Positions 44,674 to 56,482 of a DNA stretch of 64,000 nt are shown piece by piece. Position 1 is the stretch's first letter, and every line of letters begins with the position of its first letter. The position numbers were made by a program, and so were the translations under genes. The notes under the pieces were generated by a model. That model was not told where the DNA came from. It worked only from the letters and a program-made list of their open reading frames with translations, and searched no databases. Origin of the DNA: Mycobacterium sp. Z3061 (lineage in GTDB: Bacteria; Actinomycetota; Actinomycetes; Mycobacteriales; Mycobacteriaceae). The stretch spans positions 6,421,234 to 6,485,233 of the forward strand of contig NZ_CP134062.1 of the NCBI RefSeq assembly GCF_031583025.1, read 5' to 3'.

Positions 44674-44997
44674 ATGTACGCCACGAAATTGCACACGCGC
44701 CAGTCCCCCGCCACACACCATTTCCGGACGCTCGCAGCTGCCGCGGGAATGAGCCTGGCAGCGTGGTGCGGCACCGGAATCGCCCACGCCGACGACAACC
44801 ACGAGCGAGAAGCGTGCGAGCTGATGGATGACAGCGCCAGTGCCGTTCATTTCGGATATGGCGAGTCGGTCCTGCAGTACGCCTATGCGGTGCTCTCCAC
44901 CAAGATGGCGGCTGACGCCGCGGCGCACGTCCTGTTCACGGCCACTCGCAACCAGTGCCCCAACCACGCGGCCGACCTGCCGCCGGGCTGGCGGTAG
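44674..44997 (+). CDS. exported DUF732-type protein
   Basis: 107 residues with a signal peptide ('TLAAAAGMSLAAWCGTGIAHA' then 'DDNHERE') and a mature domain with two Cys ('EREACELMDDSA', 'RNQCPNHAADLP'), the helical DUF732 pattern of small mycobacterial secreted proteins. A GGGTAT box at 44660-44665 with GATT 16 bp upstream is a one-mismatch SigF-like promoter and would give a nearly leaderless mRNA. Role unknown. Confidence 0.75.
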   Translation: MYATKLHTRQSPATHHFRTLAAAAGMSLAAWCGTGIAHADDNHEREACELMDDSASAVHFGYGESVLQYAYAVLSTKMAADAAAHVLFTATRNQCPNHAADLPPGWR

Positions 44998-44998
44998 C

Positions 44999-46132
44999 TC
45001 AGGGCTTGAACGGATTCACCGCGTACTGAATCACCCGGTAAGGGGCCTCCCGGCGCGCGTCGGTGTCCCACTGGCTGACGAATATCCGCAGTTCATCGAG
45101 GGTGGAACCGGGTGAGATGTAGCCGCCGTAGGGCTGCGAGAGCCGGTTGTCGTACGGCGGCGGGAGACTTTCGGGCGGATCGGGCCATTCGTCGTCGTGT
45201 TGAACGACCGTGGTCACCGGGGCCGAACCCAGCGAAGTGGGATCGGCGGCCACCCGGACCTCCATGTCGCCGGTGGTGGCATTGAAGTACGACAGCACCG
45301 TCATGCCGTCGATCTGCTTGATGCTCATCTCGCCGACCAGGTCGGGCCACAGCGGTGTCGGCGTTTTGTTCCACCCGCCACCCGGCCCGGCCGACCAGCC
45401 CTGCCAGCGGGACCGGTCGGTGAACGCCTCCGGGGTGGCCCGATACAGCACCACCGGCTGTCGGCGGGTGAAGCTGTTGGCCACGATGTACACCCACCCG
45501 GTCGGTGAGTCCGCCCGGGGAATCGGGTCGTAGTAACCGCTGATCTGCGTCTGCCGGCCGCCCTGGTAGGGCGCGATGCGCACCGAACCGGGAACGGTCT
45601 CCCAGCCACCGCGGGCGGGGTCGACCCGGACCAGCCGCGTGTTCAACGGGTCCAGGTTCTTCGTCGTAGCCACCATCAGGTAGTTGCGCCGGTTGATCTG
45701 CACCACTCCGGCGGGCAGCTGCGATGCCCCGGGCGGTGTGGGGTCGGCGAGCAACGGTCGGCTGATGCCGGTCACGCCCGTGTAGCGAACGCCGTCGGGG
45801 TCGTCGACGGACGCAGTGTCGACGCGCAAGGCGACCGGCGCATACCAGCCGCCATATCCCACACCCTGCCCGGCAAAGCTGTCGCCGCACACCTGCAGCA
45901 GCTGGCTGGGGAATTCGACGAACTCACACAGGTCGGTCGCGCCGATGCCGTAATCGGCGGTGGGCGTTCCGGTGCCGGCCGCCGGACCCATCCGCAACAC
46001 CTGACCAGGCGCGAGCGGCTGCAGCACCGGCTGCGGAGCCGGGGCCGGCGGGTCGGCGCGCGCGGGCCAAAATCCTTGCGAGACAACGCAATACAAGACC
46101 AGAGCACACCGCGCGAACAGGGCGGAGCGCAC
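44999..46132 (-). CDS. exported DUF4185 protein (Rv3707c homologue)
   Basis: 377 residues from a GTG 8 bp after the asd stop: signal peptide ('SALFARCALVLYCVVSQGFWPARADP'), then a DUF4185 beta-propeller-like domain ('YGIGATDLCEFVEFPSQLLQVCGDSFAG', 'GISRPLLADPTPPG', 'YISPGSTLDELRIFVSQWDT'). Members relate to glycoside-hydrolase-like folds and include cell-wall arabinan/galactan-active enzymes in mycobacteria; activity here is unproven. Likely the third gene of the ask-asd unit. Confidence 0.85.
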   Translation of the reverse strand: MRSALFARCALVLYCVVSQGFWPARADPPAPAPQPVLQPLAPGQVLRMGPAAGTGTPTADYGIGATDLCEFVEFPSQLLQVCGDSFAGQGVGYGGWYAPVALRVDTASVDDPDGVRYTGVTGISRPLLADPTPPGASQLPAGVVQINRRNYLMVATTKNLDPLNTRLVRVDPARGGWETVPGSVRIAPYQGGRQTQISGYYDPIPRADSPTGWVYIVANSFTRRQPVVLYRATPEAFTDRSRWQGWSAGPGGGWNKTPTPLWPDLVGEMSIKQIDGMTVLSYFNATTGDMEVRVAADPTSLGSAPVTTVVQHDDEWPDPPESLPPPYDNRLSQPYGGYISPGSTLDELRIFVSQWDTDARREAPYRVIQYAVNPFKP

Positions 46133-46139
46133 CCGTCGA

Positions 46140-48442
<2,303 letters not shown>

Positions 48443-48529
48443 TGAAATCTTTTCCTGTCTGGGACGGGCCTGCATTAAGTCCACAACAGAATACGTGGCG
48501 GCGCATCTTGATTTACGCGGCGCCGAGGA

Positions 48530-49021
48530 TCACAACCACCCTGCCCCGTCGTCATCCTGGAGGCCCCTGGCGAATCGCGCCAACCGCTGAAACCACCCCG
48601 GACGCCGGTCCAGCCACGGGTCGAACCATTCCTCCGAGGCGAACTTCGCGACGCCGACCGCGGTAATCACCGCGAACAGGAGCCCGAAGCCGGCATAGAT
48701 CACGCCGGAGAACACCACGAACGCCTTGTCGTGATGGACGCGGATATCGATGCTCGAGCCCTGTTCGTGGCGATGAGCGGCCGTCCCCTGCAACTTCTCG
48801 ACGTGAGACCGTCCCGCCGCGTCCCAGGTCACCGCGCACGCGAAACCCACCCGCTCGTTGACGCACGAAACGACCTGCGCCTGCGTCGGTGTGCCGACGA
48901 GGTAGGAGTAGTAGTCGTAGGCGGCCACGCCGAAGAACACCAGCGTCACCGCCACTCCCCCGGCGGCGAACAGTCGCGCTACGTAGCTGCGAAGGCGGGC
49001 CAACGGCACGCGGTGGTGCAT
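48530..49021 (-). CDS. two-helix membrane protein, unknown family
   Basis: 163 residues: helix 1 'LFAAGGVAVTLVFFGVAAYDYYSYL', an extracytoplasmic domain with two Cys ('AQVVSCVNERVGFACAVTWDAAGRSHVEKLQG') and helix 2 'VFSGVIYAGFGLLFAVITAVGV', then a cytoplasmic tail. The outside domain resembles DUF3592-type proteins. Divergent from the leuA leader by 45 bp. Not adjacent to ask in H37Rv. Confidence 0.72.
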   Translation of the reverse strand: MHHRVPLARLRSYVARLFAAGGVAVTLVFFGVAAYDYYSYLVGTPTQAQVVSCVNERVGFACAVTWDAAGRSHVEKLQGTAAHRHEQGSSIDIRVHHDKAFVVFSGVIYAGFGLLFAVITAVGVAKFASEEWFDPWLDRRPGWFQRLARFARGLQDDDGAGWL

Positions 49022-49053
49022 GACTCACATTTTGGCCGATGGGCCGGGCGCGG

Positions 49054-49059
49054 TAGAGT
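49054..49059 (+). promoter_or_regulatory. -10 box of the leuA leader promoter
   Basis: TAGAGT fits a mycobacterial SigA -10 (TANNNT). The predicted start point 7-8 nt downstream coincides with the GTG of the leader peptide at 49067, so the leader would be translated from a leaderless mRNA. A weak TTGGCC at 49032-49037 could be the -35. Confidence 0.6.
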
Positions 49060-49066
49060 TCACACC

Positions 49067-49108
49067 GTGCAGCGGGTGCTCCTTCTCGGACGCCGCGACG
49101 GGGTCTGA
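49067..49108 (+). CDS. leuA leader peptide with Leu-Leu-Leu
   Basis: A 13-codon frame, GTG start, product MQRVLLLGRRDGV, with three consecutive Leu codons (CTC CTT CTC at 49079-49087) and stop TGA. Located 79 bp before leuA, it is a classic attenuation leader: leucine shortage stalls the ribosome at the Leu codons and changes folding of the downstream RNA. Leader peptides of this kind before actinobacterial leuA have been proposed from comparative studies. Confidence 0.8.
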   Translation: MQRVLLLGRRDGV

Positions 49109-49153
49109 TCCAGACCGGCTTCCCGTCGCGGGTGTTCGCGATGCGCCGGTCTG
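49094..49153 (+). promoter_or_regulatory. alternative hairpins of the leuA attenuator
   Basis: Several competing stems: CGCGACGGG (49094-49102) pairs with CCCGTCGCG (49122-49130), 9 bp; GGTCTG (49102-49107) pairs with CAGACC (49111-49116) around the leader stop codon; CAGACCGGC (49111-49119) pairs with GCCGGTCTG (49145-49153), 9 bp. Ribosome position on the leader would decide which forms. There is no U-run, so the mechanism may be translational or Rho-assisted. Confidence 0.65.
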
Positions 49154-49154
49154 A

Positions 49155-50990
<1,836 letters not shown>

Positions 50991-50999
50991 CGACAGGGG

Positions 51000-51036
51000 C
51001 GGGCCCGGCCCCGCCGGGGCAGGGAGGCCGGGCCCG
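51000..51036 (+). terminator. leuA terminator hairpin
   Basis: CGGGCCCGGCC (51000-51010) and GGCCGGGCCCG (51026-51036) form an 11-bp perfect stem, 9 bp after the leuA stop, followed by TGCTTTG. It ends just before the convergent gene stop at 51049 and may serve both directions. Confidence 0.75.
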
Positions 51037-51048
51037 TGCTTTGAGGGG

Positions 51049-51471
51049 TTAGACGGCGAGCAGTCGTTCGAAGAACTCGCGGTAGTGCATCAGCGCGAGA
51101 CGTAGGTCTTCGGTTGACGCCTCCTCACCGCGTGACCACTGTTCCTCCAGACGCGAACGCGCATGAGCGAATCCGGTGGTGAGCTGGTCGACCAGATCGG
51201 AGACCAGCACGTCGGCCTTCTGCACGCAGTCTTTGGGATCGTCGACGAAGGCCGCCTGTACGCCGGCCCAGCGCGCCCGCAGATCCGCGAGGTCTGCGTC
51301 TCCGAAAAGTGTTTCCTCCGTTGATGATCGGCTGGTCTCGTGGCCCGCCTCGTGGGAGGGTTGCACCGGCGCCGCGGGTGCCTGCTGCGGCGGCTGGGTG
51401 TCGTCGTATGCGGCCCGCTGGGTGTCGTCGTATGCGCCACTGGTGTCGGTTCGCTGATCGTGCGTGGTCAT
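51049..51471 (-). CDS. soluble 'FVD' domain protein (paralogue of the next gene)
   Basis: 140 residues. An acidic, Gln/Pro-rich N-terminus with a duplicated 'YDDTQ' motif is followed by a helical domain with 'DLRARWAGVQAAFVDDPKDCVQKADVLVSDLV' and a C-terminal 'EDLRLALMHYREFFERLLAV'. The same two blocks occur in the upstream gene ('RWNQVQTAFVDNP', 'REAFVHYRALFEKLLE'), so the two are paralogous. No named family recognised; the domain is widespread in actinobacteria. The ATG has AGGAGG and overlaps the previous stop (ATGA). Confidence 0.8.
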   Translation of the reverse strand: MTTHDQRTDTSGAYDDTQRAAYDDTQPPQQAPAAPVQPSHEAGHETSRSSTEETLFGDADLADLRARWAGVQAAFVDDPKDCVQKADVLVSDLVDQLTTGFAHARSRLEEQWSRGEEASTEDLRLALMHYREFFERLLAV

Positions 51472-52028
51472 TTCTTTGCCTCCTGTGATGTTGTCTCCAA
51501 AAGCTTTTCGAACAACGCCCGGTAATGGACGAACGCTTCTCGCTGCTGTTCGGTGCTGACCTCGCCGTGCTGTTGCGAAAGATGAACAGCATGCGCAGCG
51601 CGGTAGTTGTCGACGATCTGCGGATGGTCCACCGAAATGTCGGCCGCCCGCTGGTCGAAATCGTCTACGGGATAGCCCCTTTCGCGCATCACATCGGTCA
51701 CCAGCCGATCCGCGACGCCGACGGCGGCGGTGGGGTTGTCGACGAACGCCGTCTGCACCTGATTCCAGCGGGTGGTGAAATTCGACCGCGCGGCAGGCGG
51801 CAGCGGGACAATGTCGAGCTTCTCGTGCTTGTGTTCCCGCGCGATCAGCTCCTTCTCCGCTGCTTTCTGGCCTCCGGTCTCCGACACCAGGCGCTCGTAT
51901 TCGGGGCCGTAGTGCTGTCTCAGTCGCTGTGTCCTGCGACGATTCATGGCGTAGCCGACCGCGCCGATCAGTAAGGCGACGGCGATTACGGCGAAGACCG
52001 CAATCAAAATCGTTTCCCAAGTGGGCAT
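51468..52028 (-). CDS. membrane-anchored 'FVD' domain protein
   Basis: 186 residues: one N-terminal helix ('ILIAVFAVIAVALLIGAVGYAM'), a basic charged linker ('NRRRTQRLRQHYGPEYERLVSETGGQKAAEKELIAREHKHEKL') and the helical domain shared with its downstream paralogue ('NFTTRWNQVQTAFVDNPTAAVGVADRLVTDVMRERGYP'). Probably a cytoplasm-facing scaffold. An imperfect SigF-like promoter (GTTT-N15-GGTTA, 52080-52057) precedes the ATG, which suggests stress control. Confidence 0.8.
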   Translation of the reverse strand: MPTWETILIAVFAVIAVALLIGAVGYAMNRRRTQRLRQHYGPEYERLVSETGGQKAAEKELIAREHKHEKLDIVPLPPAARSNFTTRWNQVQTAFVDNPTAAVGVADRLVTDVMRERGYPVDDFDQRAADISVDHPQIVDNYRAAHAVHLSQQHGEVSTEQQREAFVHYRALFEKLLETTSQEAKK

Positions 52029-52056
52029 TTCGCGCTCCTCTCGTACATGTGTTGAA

Positions 52057-52080
52057 TAACCGTCTGTCCCGGGGCTAAAC
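52057..52080 (-). promoter_or_regulatory. possible SigF-like promoter, one mismatch
   Basis: On the minus strand: GTTT (52080-52077), 15-bp spacer, GGTTA (52061-52057). It differs from the SigF -10 GGGTA at one base. Placed 28 bp before the ATG of the membrane-anchored 'FVD' protein gene. Confidence 0.35.
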
Positions 52081-52145
52081 GTCGATCGCGAAATCAGAAG
52101 TGATGTCGGGCAGCCACGTTGGGGCAGTGACCAATTCAGTCGACC

Positions 52146-52182
52146 ACCCTTACGGGGGGTACTAATACACCCCTAAGGGGGT
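52146..52182. promoter_or_regulatory. paired inverted repeats upstream of the orphan response regulator
   Basis: ACCCTTACGGGGGGT (52146-52160) and ACCCCTAAGGGGGT (52169-52182) are two similar imperfect palindromes of the form ACCCCTNAGGGGT, with centres about 22 bp (two helical turns) apart, ending 12 bp before the ATG. Such pairing fits autoregulation by the NarL-type dimer encoded immediately downstream. Confidence 0.6.
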
Positions 52183-52194
52183 AATCTCCCCGGC

Positions 52195-52863
52195 ATGCCG
52201 CCAGCATCCGGCACACCGATCACGATCGCGCTCGTCGATGACTACGACGTCGTCGTCAAGGGTGTCGCGAACATGCTTGACCCTTACCGCGAACGCATCG
52301 TGATAGCCGAACTCGATTCCTCCATGCCTCTCCAGGACACGGTCGACATCGTCCTGTACGACTCATTCGCTCAGCCGGAGTCCGATCACGAGGAGATCGC
52401 CCACCTGGTCGCCAACCCTCGGGCGCGTCGAGTTGTGGTGTACACCTGGAACTTTCACCCCGATCTCGTCGAAAGTGCAAGACAGCACGGGGCGCACGGC
52501 TATCTGTCGAAGACCCTGCCGGCACGTGAACTGGTTGCCGCCCTGGAGGCCGTGCATTCCGGTGACGTCGTGATCAGTGAGGTGGCAATGCGGGCGCGCA
52601 GCGCACCCGGGCTGGACTGGCCCGGCCGCTGCGAAGGACTCAGCGACCGCGAGGCGGAGATCCTGGCGCTGATCACCCAGGGCAAAAGCAACGCCGACGT
52701 CGCGCGGCTGACCTACCTGAGCCCCAACACGGTGAAGTCCTACATCCGCACGATCTACCGGAAGATCGGAGTCGAAAGCCGCACGCAGGCCGTGTTGTGG
52801 GGCGTCGATCACGGGTTCACCCCGGACCACCACCGCATCGACCACTGGCGCGGCGGCCCCTGA
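52195..52863 (+). CDS. orphan NarL/LuxR-type response regulator
   Basis: 222 residues: receiver domain (residues 8-120) with the acidic pair in 'ITIALVDDYDVVVKGVANML', a candidate phosphoacceptor Asp in 'DTVDIVLYDSF', and the conserved Lys in 'GYLSKTLPARELVAAL'; LuxR HTH at about 150-205 ('GLSDREAEILALITQGKSNA', 'YLSPNTVKSYIRTIYRKIGV'). No histidine kinase is adjacent. It is probably autoregulated through the two inverted repeats before the start. ATG start. Confidence 0.87.
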   Translation: MPPASGTPITIALVDDYDVVVKGVANMLDPYRERIVIAELDSSMPLQDTVDIVLYDSFAQPESDHEEIAHLVANPRARRVVVYTWNFHPDLVESARQHGAHGYLSKTLPARELVAALEAVHSGDVVISEVAMRARSAPGLDWPGRCEGLSDREAEILALITQGKSNADVARLTYLSPNTVKSYIRTIYRKIGVESRTQAVLWGVDHGFTPDHHRIDHWRGGP

Positions 52864-52881
52864 AAAACGGGGTCGCCAACC

Positions 52882-53874
52882 TCAGAACAGCGCGAACTGC
52901 TCGTCGACCATCGCGGTGTCCGCGAACTCCTCCATGCTGCGACCGCCCACCACCGCGCCGACGCCGTCCATGAACTGCACGTCGGAGACCACCGGCACTC
53001 CCAGTTGCAGGGCGTGATAGCCCTTGCCCTGTTCGGGCGCGGGTTCGTTGCACACCACCAGGGAGGTCTCCCGGTCGACGTCGTCACTGTAGGCCAGCCC
53101 GGCGTACAGCATGCGTTCGACGAGTTCCTCGTGGGTGCGTCGCACCTCGGTTGCCAGCGCCACCCGCATGCCCTGGACCAGGGGCCTGCCCCGGACGTAG
53201 CGGCCGGGGTTGAGGTACGGGCAGGGCATCCGGGCGGCCAGCGCCTTCAAGGGCCGCAGCTCGTCATGCGTCACCCGGCCGTTGGGCCAGCGGTGCCGGG
53301 TCACCGGCCGCACCGGCAGCCAGATGTCGCGGTCCCGCGCCCGTTGCAGCGCCGGAGCCAGGATTCCGGTCAACACCATCGCGTCGTCGAACGCGTCGTG
53401 CGGCCGTTCCTGGGTGACTCCCCAGTGCGCGGCCAGCGTCTCCAGCCGGAGATTGTCGACGCCGAGTTCCAGGCGCCGGGCCAGTTCGACCGTGCACATC
53501 ACGGAATCGACCGGCAGTTCCGCCTCGGCGATCTCGGCTTCGGCGGCCAGGAACGAGTAGTCGAAGGCGACGTTGTGGGCCACCAGCGTGCGGCCGCGCA
53601 GCACGTCAACCAGGTCTTCGACGATCTCGGCGAACTGTGGCTGATCTTCGAGCATCGCGGAGGTGAGCCCGTGCACGTGGGTGGGACCGGGATCCACGCC
53701 CGGGTTGAGCAAGCTCACAAATGACTGTTCCACGCGGCCGTCGGCGTCCAGGCCCAGCGCCGCGACGCTGATGATCCTGGCCTGACCCGGGCGAAAGCCC
53801 GAGGTCTCGACGTCGATGACGGCCCATCCCGCGTCCGGCTCACGCGCCGGGCGACCCCAGGACATCCGGTTCAT
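52882..53874 (-). CDS. dnaQ: DnaQ-family exonuclease with BRCT domain (Rv3711c homologue)
   Basis: 330 residues. 3'-5' exonuclease domain (residues about 18-185) with ExoI 'WAVIDVETSG', ExoII 'TLVAHNVAFDYSFL' and ExoIII 'HDAFDDAMVL' (DEDDh type). The C-terminus is a BRCT domain ('RETSLVVCNEPAPEQGKGYHALQLGVPVVSDVQFMDGVG'), as in bacterial DNA ligase. M. tuberculosis proofreading relies on the DnaE1 PHP domain, so this homologue probably has a repair role. The ATG 'MNRMSWGRPAREPDAG' is chosen; the long open frame upstream is antisense to murT. Confidence 0.92.
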   Translation of the reverse strand: MNRMSWGRPAREPDAGWAVIDVETSGFRPGQARIISVAALGLDADGRVEQSFVSLLNPGVDPGPTHVHGLTSAMLEDQPQFAEIVEDLVDVLRGRTLVAHNVAFDYSFLAAEAEIAEAELPVDSVMCTVELARRLELGVDNLRLETLAAHWGVTQERPHDAFDDAMVLTGILAPALQRARDRDIWLPVRPVTRHRWPNGRVTHDELRPLKALAARMPCPYLNPGRYVRGRPLVQGMRVALATEVRRTHEELVERMLYAGLAYSDDVDRETSLVVCNEPAPEQGKGYHALQLGVPVVSDVQFMDGVGAVVGGRSMEEFADTAMVDEQFALF

Positions 53875-53946
53875 GCCATGAGAATGGCACGTCCGACCGA
53901 CATCGCTGGGTCGCTGCCGCGTCGTGTCGGCGGTTAACCTGCACGC

Positions 53947-55185
53947 ATGATCACGACTCGCGCACGTCTGGCTCTTGCCGCCGGGGCAAGCGCGCGGTGG
54001 GCGTCGCGCGTCACCGGCCGCGGGGCCGGCGCCATGATCGGCGGACTGGTGGCGATGACTCTGGACCGGTCGATCCTGCGGCAGCTCGGGGTGGGCCGTC
54101 GCACCGTCATCATCACCGGCACCAACGGCAAGTCGACGACCACCCGGATGACCGCGGCGGCCCTGGGCACGCTGGGGGCCGTGGCCACCAACGCGGAGGG
54201 CGCCAACATGGACGCCGGGCTGGTGGCGGCGCTGGCGGCGGATCGCCGGGCCGGACTGGCGGCCCTGGAAGTCGACGAGATGCACGTGCCGCACGTGTCG
54301 GACGCGGTCGAGCCGACCGCCGTCGTGTTGCTCAACCTGTCGCGCGACCAGCTGGACCGGGTCGGCGAGATCAACGTCATCGAACGAACCCTGCGAGCCG
54401 GCCTGGCCCGGCATCCCAACGCCGTCGTGGTCGCCAACTGTGACGACGTGCTGATGACCTCGGCCGCCTACGACAGCCCCAACGTGGTGTGGGTGGCCGC
54501 GGGCGGCTCCTGGTCGAACGACTCGGTGAGCTGTCCGCGCAGCGGCGAGGTGATCGTGCGCGAGCAGGGCCATTGGTACTCCACCGGCGCCGACTTCAAA
54601 CGGCCCAGCCCGCAGTGGTGGTTCGACCCGGAAGACGGCGGGATGCTGTACGGACCCGAGGGCCTCGCCGTCCCGATGCGGCTGGCCCTGCCGGGAGCGG
54701 TGAACCGCGGCAATGCAGCACAGGCGGTCGCGGCCGCCGTCGCGCTGGGCGCCGACCCGCGCAAGGCGGTGGCGGCCGTCTGCATGGTCGACGAAGTCGC
54801 CGGGCGGTACCGCACCGTGAAGATCGGAACGCACGACGCGCGGATCCTGCTGGCCAAGAACCCGGCCGGCTGGCAGGAAGCGCTGTCGATGGTGGACAAG
54901 CACGCCGACGGCGTGGTTATCGCGGTCAACGGGCAGGTTCCCGACGGCGAAGACCTGTCGTGGCTGTGGGATGTGCGCTTCGAACACTTCGAAGAGACCC
55001 GGGTGGTGGCCGCCGGCGAACGCGGCACCGACCTCGCGGTGCGACTCGGGTACGCCGGCGTCGAGCACACCCTGGTGCACGACACGGTTGCGGCCATCGA
55101 GTCCTGCCCGCCCGGGCGGGTCGAGGTGGTCGCCAATTACACCGCCTTTCTGCAGTTGAACCGGAGGTTGGCGCGGCGTGGCTGA
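53947..55185 (+). CDS. murT: lipid II isoglutaminyl synthase subunit MurT
   Basis: 412 residues: Mur ligase ATP-binding 'TVIITGTNGKSTTTRMTAAALG', 'AGLAALEVDEMHVPHVSD', and a C-terminal DUF1727 domain ('LLAKNPAGWQEALSMVDKHADG') that activates and contacts GatD. With GatD it amidates the D-Glu of the peptidoglycan stem. The zinc-ribbon of S. aureus-type MurT (four Cys) is degraded: only 'SCPRSG' keeps one Cys and the second pair reads 'WYSTG'. ATG start; the next gene overlaps by 8 bp. Orthologue of Rv3712. Confidence 0.94.
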   Translation: MITTRARLALAAGASARWASRVTGRGAGAMIGGLVAMTLDRSILRQLGVGRRTVIITGTNGKSTTTRMTAAALGTLGAVATNAEGANMDAGLVAALAADRRAGLAALEVDEMHVPHVSDAVEPTAVVLLNLSRDQLDRVGEINVIERTLRAGLARHPNAVVVANCDDVLMTSAAYDSPNVVWVAAGGSWSNDSVSCPRSGEVIVREQGHWYSTGADFKRPSPQWWFDPEDGGMLYGPEGLAVPMRLALPGAVNRGNAAQAVAAAVALGADPRKAVAAVCMVDEVAGRYRTVKIGTHDARILLAKNPAGWQEALSMVDKHADGVVIAVNGQVPDGEDLSWLWDVRFEHFEETRVVAAGERGTDLAVRLGYAGVEHTLVHDTVAAIESCPPGRVEVVANYTAFLQLNRRLARRG

Positions 55186-55891
55186 CTTGCGAACTGAACC
55201 GGTCCGGATCGGGCTCGTCCTGCCCGACGTCATGGGCACCTACGGTGACGGCGGCAACGCCGTAGTGCTGCGCCAGCGGTTGCTGCTGCGGGGCATCCCC
55301 GCCGAGATAGTCGAGATCACGCTGGCCGATCCGGTGCCCGACTCGCTGGACCTCTACACACTCGGCGGCGCGGAAGACTATGCCCAGCGGTTGGCCACCC
55401 GGCATCTGCTGCAGTACCCGGGTCTGCAGCGGGCGGCAGAGCGTGGTGCCCCGGTGCTGGCGATCTGTGCCGCGGTCCAGGTGCTCGGCCACTGGTACGA
55501 GACGTCGTCGGGTGAGCGGGTGGACGGCGTCGGCATGCTGGACGCGACGACGTCGCCGCAGGAAAAACGGACCATCGGCGAGCTGGTGTCCAAGCCGCTG
55601 CTGCCCGGTTTGTCGCAGCGGTTGACCGGTTTCGAGAACCACCGCGGAGGGACGGTGCTGGGACCGGCCGCGTCGCCGCTGGCCGCGGTCACCAGGGGCG
55701 CGGGCAACCGCGCCGGCGACGGTTTCGACGGCGTGGTGCAGGGCAGCGTGGTGGCGACGTACATGCACGGGCCGTGCCTGGCGCGCAATCCGGAGCTTGC
55801 CGACCATCTGCTGAGCCAGGTGGTGGGCGAGCTGCCGCCCCTGGAGCTACCCGAGGTGGACCTGCTGCGCCGGGAGCGGCTGGGAGCCTAG
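55178..55891 (+). CDS. gatD: lipid II isoglutaminyl synthase glutaminase subunit GatD
   Basis: 237 residues, class I glutamine amidotransferase fold of the CobB/CobQ type. Catalytic Cys in 'GAPVLAICAAVQVLGHWYE' and catalytic His in 'VVATYMHGPCLARNPELAD'. It supplies ammonia to MurT for amidating lipid II. The GTG start overlaps the murT end. Orthologue of Rv3713, formerly called cobQ2. Confidence 0.94.
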   Translation: MADLRTEPVRIGLVLPDVMGTYGDGGNAVVLRQRLLLRGIPAEIVEITLADPVPDSLDLYTLGGAEDYAQRLATRHLLQYPGLQRAAERGAPVLAICAAVQVLGHWYETSSGERVDGVGMLDATTSPQEKRTIGELVSKPLLPGLSQRLTGFENHRGGTVLGPAASPLAAVTRGAGNRAGDGFDGVVQGSVVATYMHGPCLARNPELADHLLSQVVGELPPLELPEVDLLRRERLGA

Positions 55892-56349
55892 AGCGCTTGG
55901 AGCCAGTCGCCCAGGCCCTCGAACGCGGGGCTGTTTGCCAGTGCCGCATACAGGGGCGTGTCTGCCGCAACCGCATGGCCGACCGCCGGGGTGATCTGCG
56001 CTTCCGTCGCCACGGGACCGCCTGCGCCGCCGCCGCTCACCACGGTCTCGGCCTGCAACGCCGCCTGGTTGGCGGCGTCCACGGTGGAGTAGGACTGCGC
56101 GCCAGACCTCAGCAGGTGCACGAACTGGTCATGGAAAACGGCGGCCTGCGCGCTCAGTTGCTGGTACGCCTGGCCGTGCCAGCCGAACATCGCCGATAGC
56201 GCCGCCGACACCCCGTCGGCACCCGGTGCCGGCACGGCGGTCGTCGGCGCCGCCACCGCGGCGCTGGTCGCCGCAAGGTTGGATCCGATCCCCGCCAGGT
56301 CCGCCGATGCCGCCTCGAGCAATTCCGGTCTTGCGCTTACGAACGACAT
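55888..56349 (-). CDS. PE family protein
   Basis: 153 residues from the ATG of 'MSFVSARPELLEAASADLAGIGSNL', the canonical PE start; a GAAGGG ribosome site supports this ATG over the one two codons upstream. The PE domain covers residues 1-95 (helix-turn-helix with 'QAYQQLSAQAAVFHDQFVHLL'); the YxxxD/E secretion signal appears as 'YSTVD'. The short tail is not PGRS. No PPE or esx partner is adjacent. H37Rv has Rv3714c at this position instead. It converges with gatD, overlapping by 4 bp. Confidence 0.9.
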   Translation of the reverse strand: MSFVSARPELLEAASADLAGIGSNLAATSAAVAAPTTAVPAPGADGVSAALSAMFGWHGQAYQQLSAQAAVFHDQFVHLLRSGAQSYSTVDAANQAALQAETVVSGGGAGGPVATEAQITPAVGHAVAADTPLYAALANSPAFEGLGDWLQAL

Positions 56350-56450
56350 CGCCATCCCTTCTGCCGCCGACGGGGTTCGACGCGGCGGCTCAGTAATGCA
56401 TTTCGTCCGTCGTGCCCGAAGCGTTATCAGAAGAGCGCGACGGATTTAGA

Positions 56451-56465
56451 ATCCCCCCGGGGGAT
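56451..56465. promoter_or_regulatory. GC palindrome at the predicted start point of the C39-like gene
   Basis: ATCCCCCCGGGGGAT is nearly palindromic and directly follows a TAGAAT -10 box (56447-56452) for the plus-strand C39-like gene. It could be an operator or a 5' hairpin. Evidence is positional only. Confidence 0.35.
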
Positions 56466-56482
56466 GGAAGAAACGGATCGCC

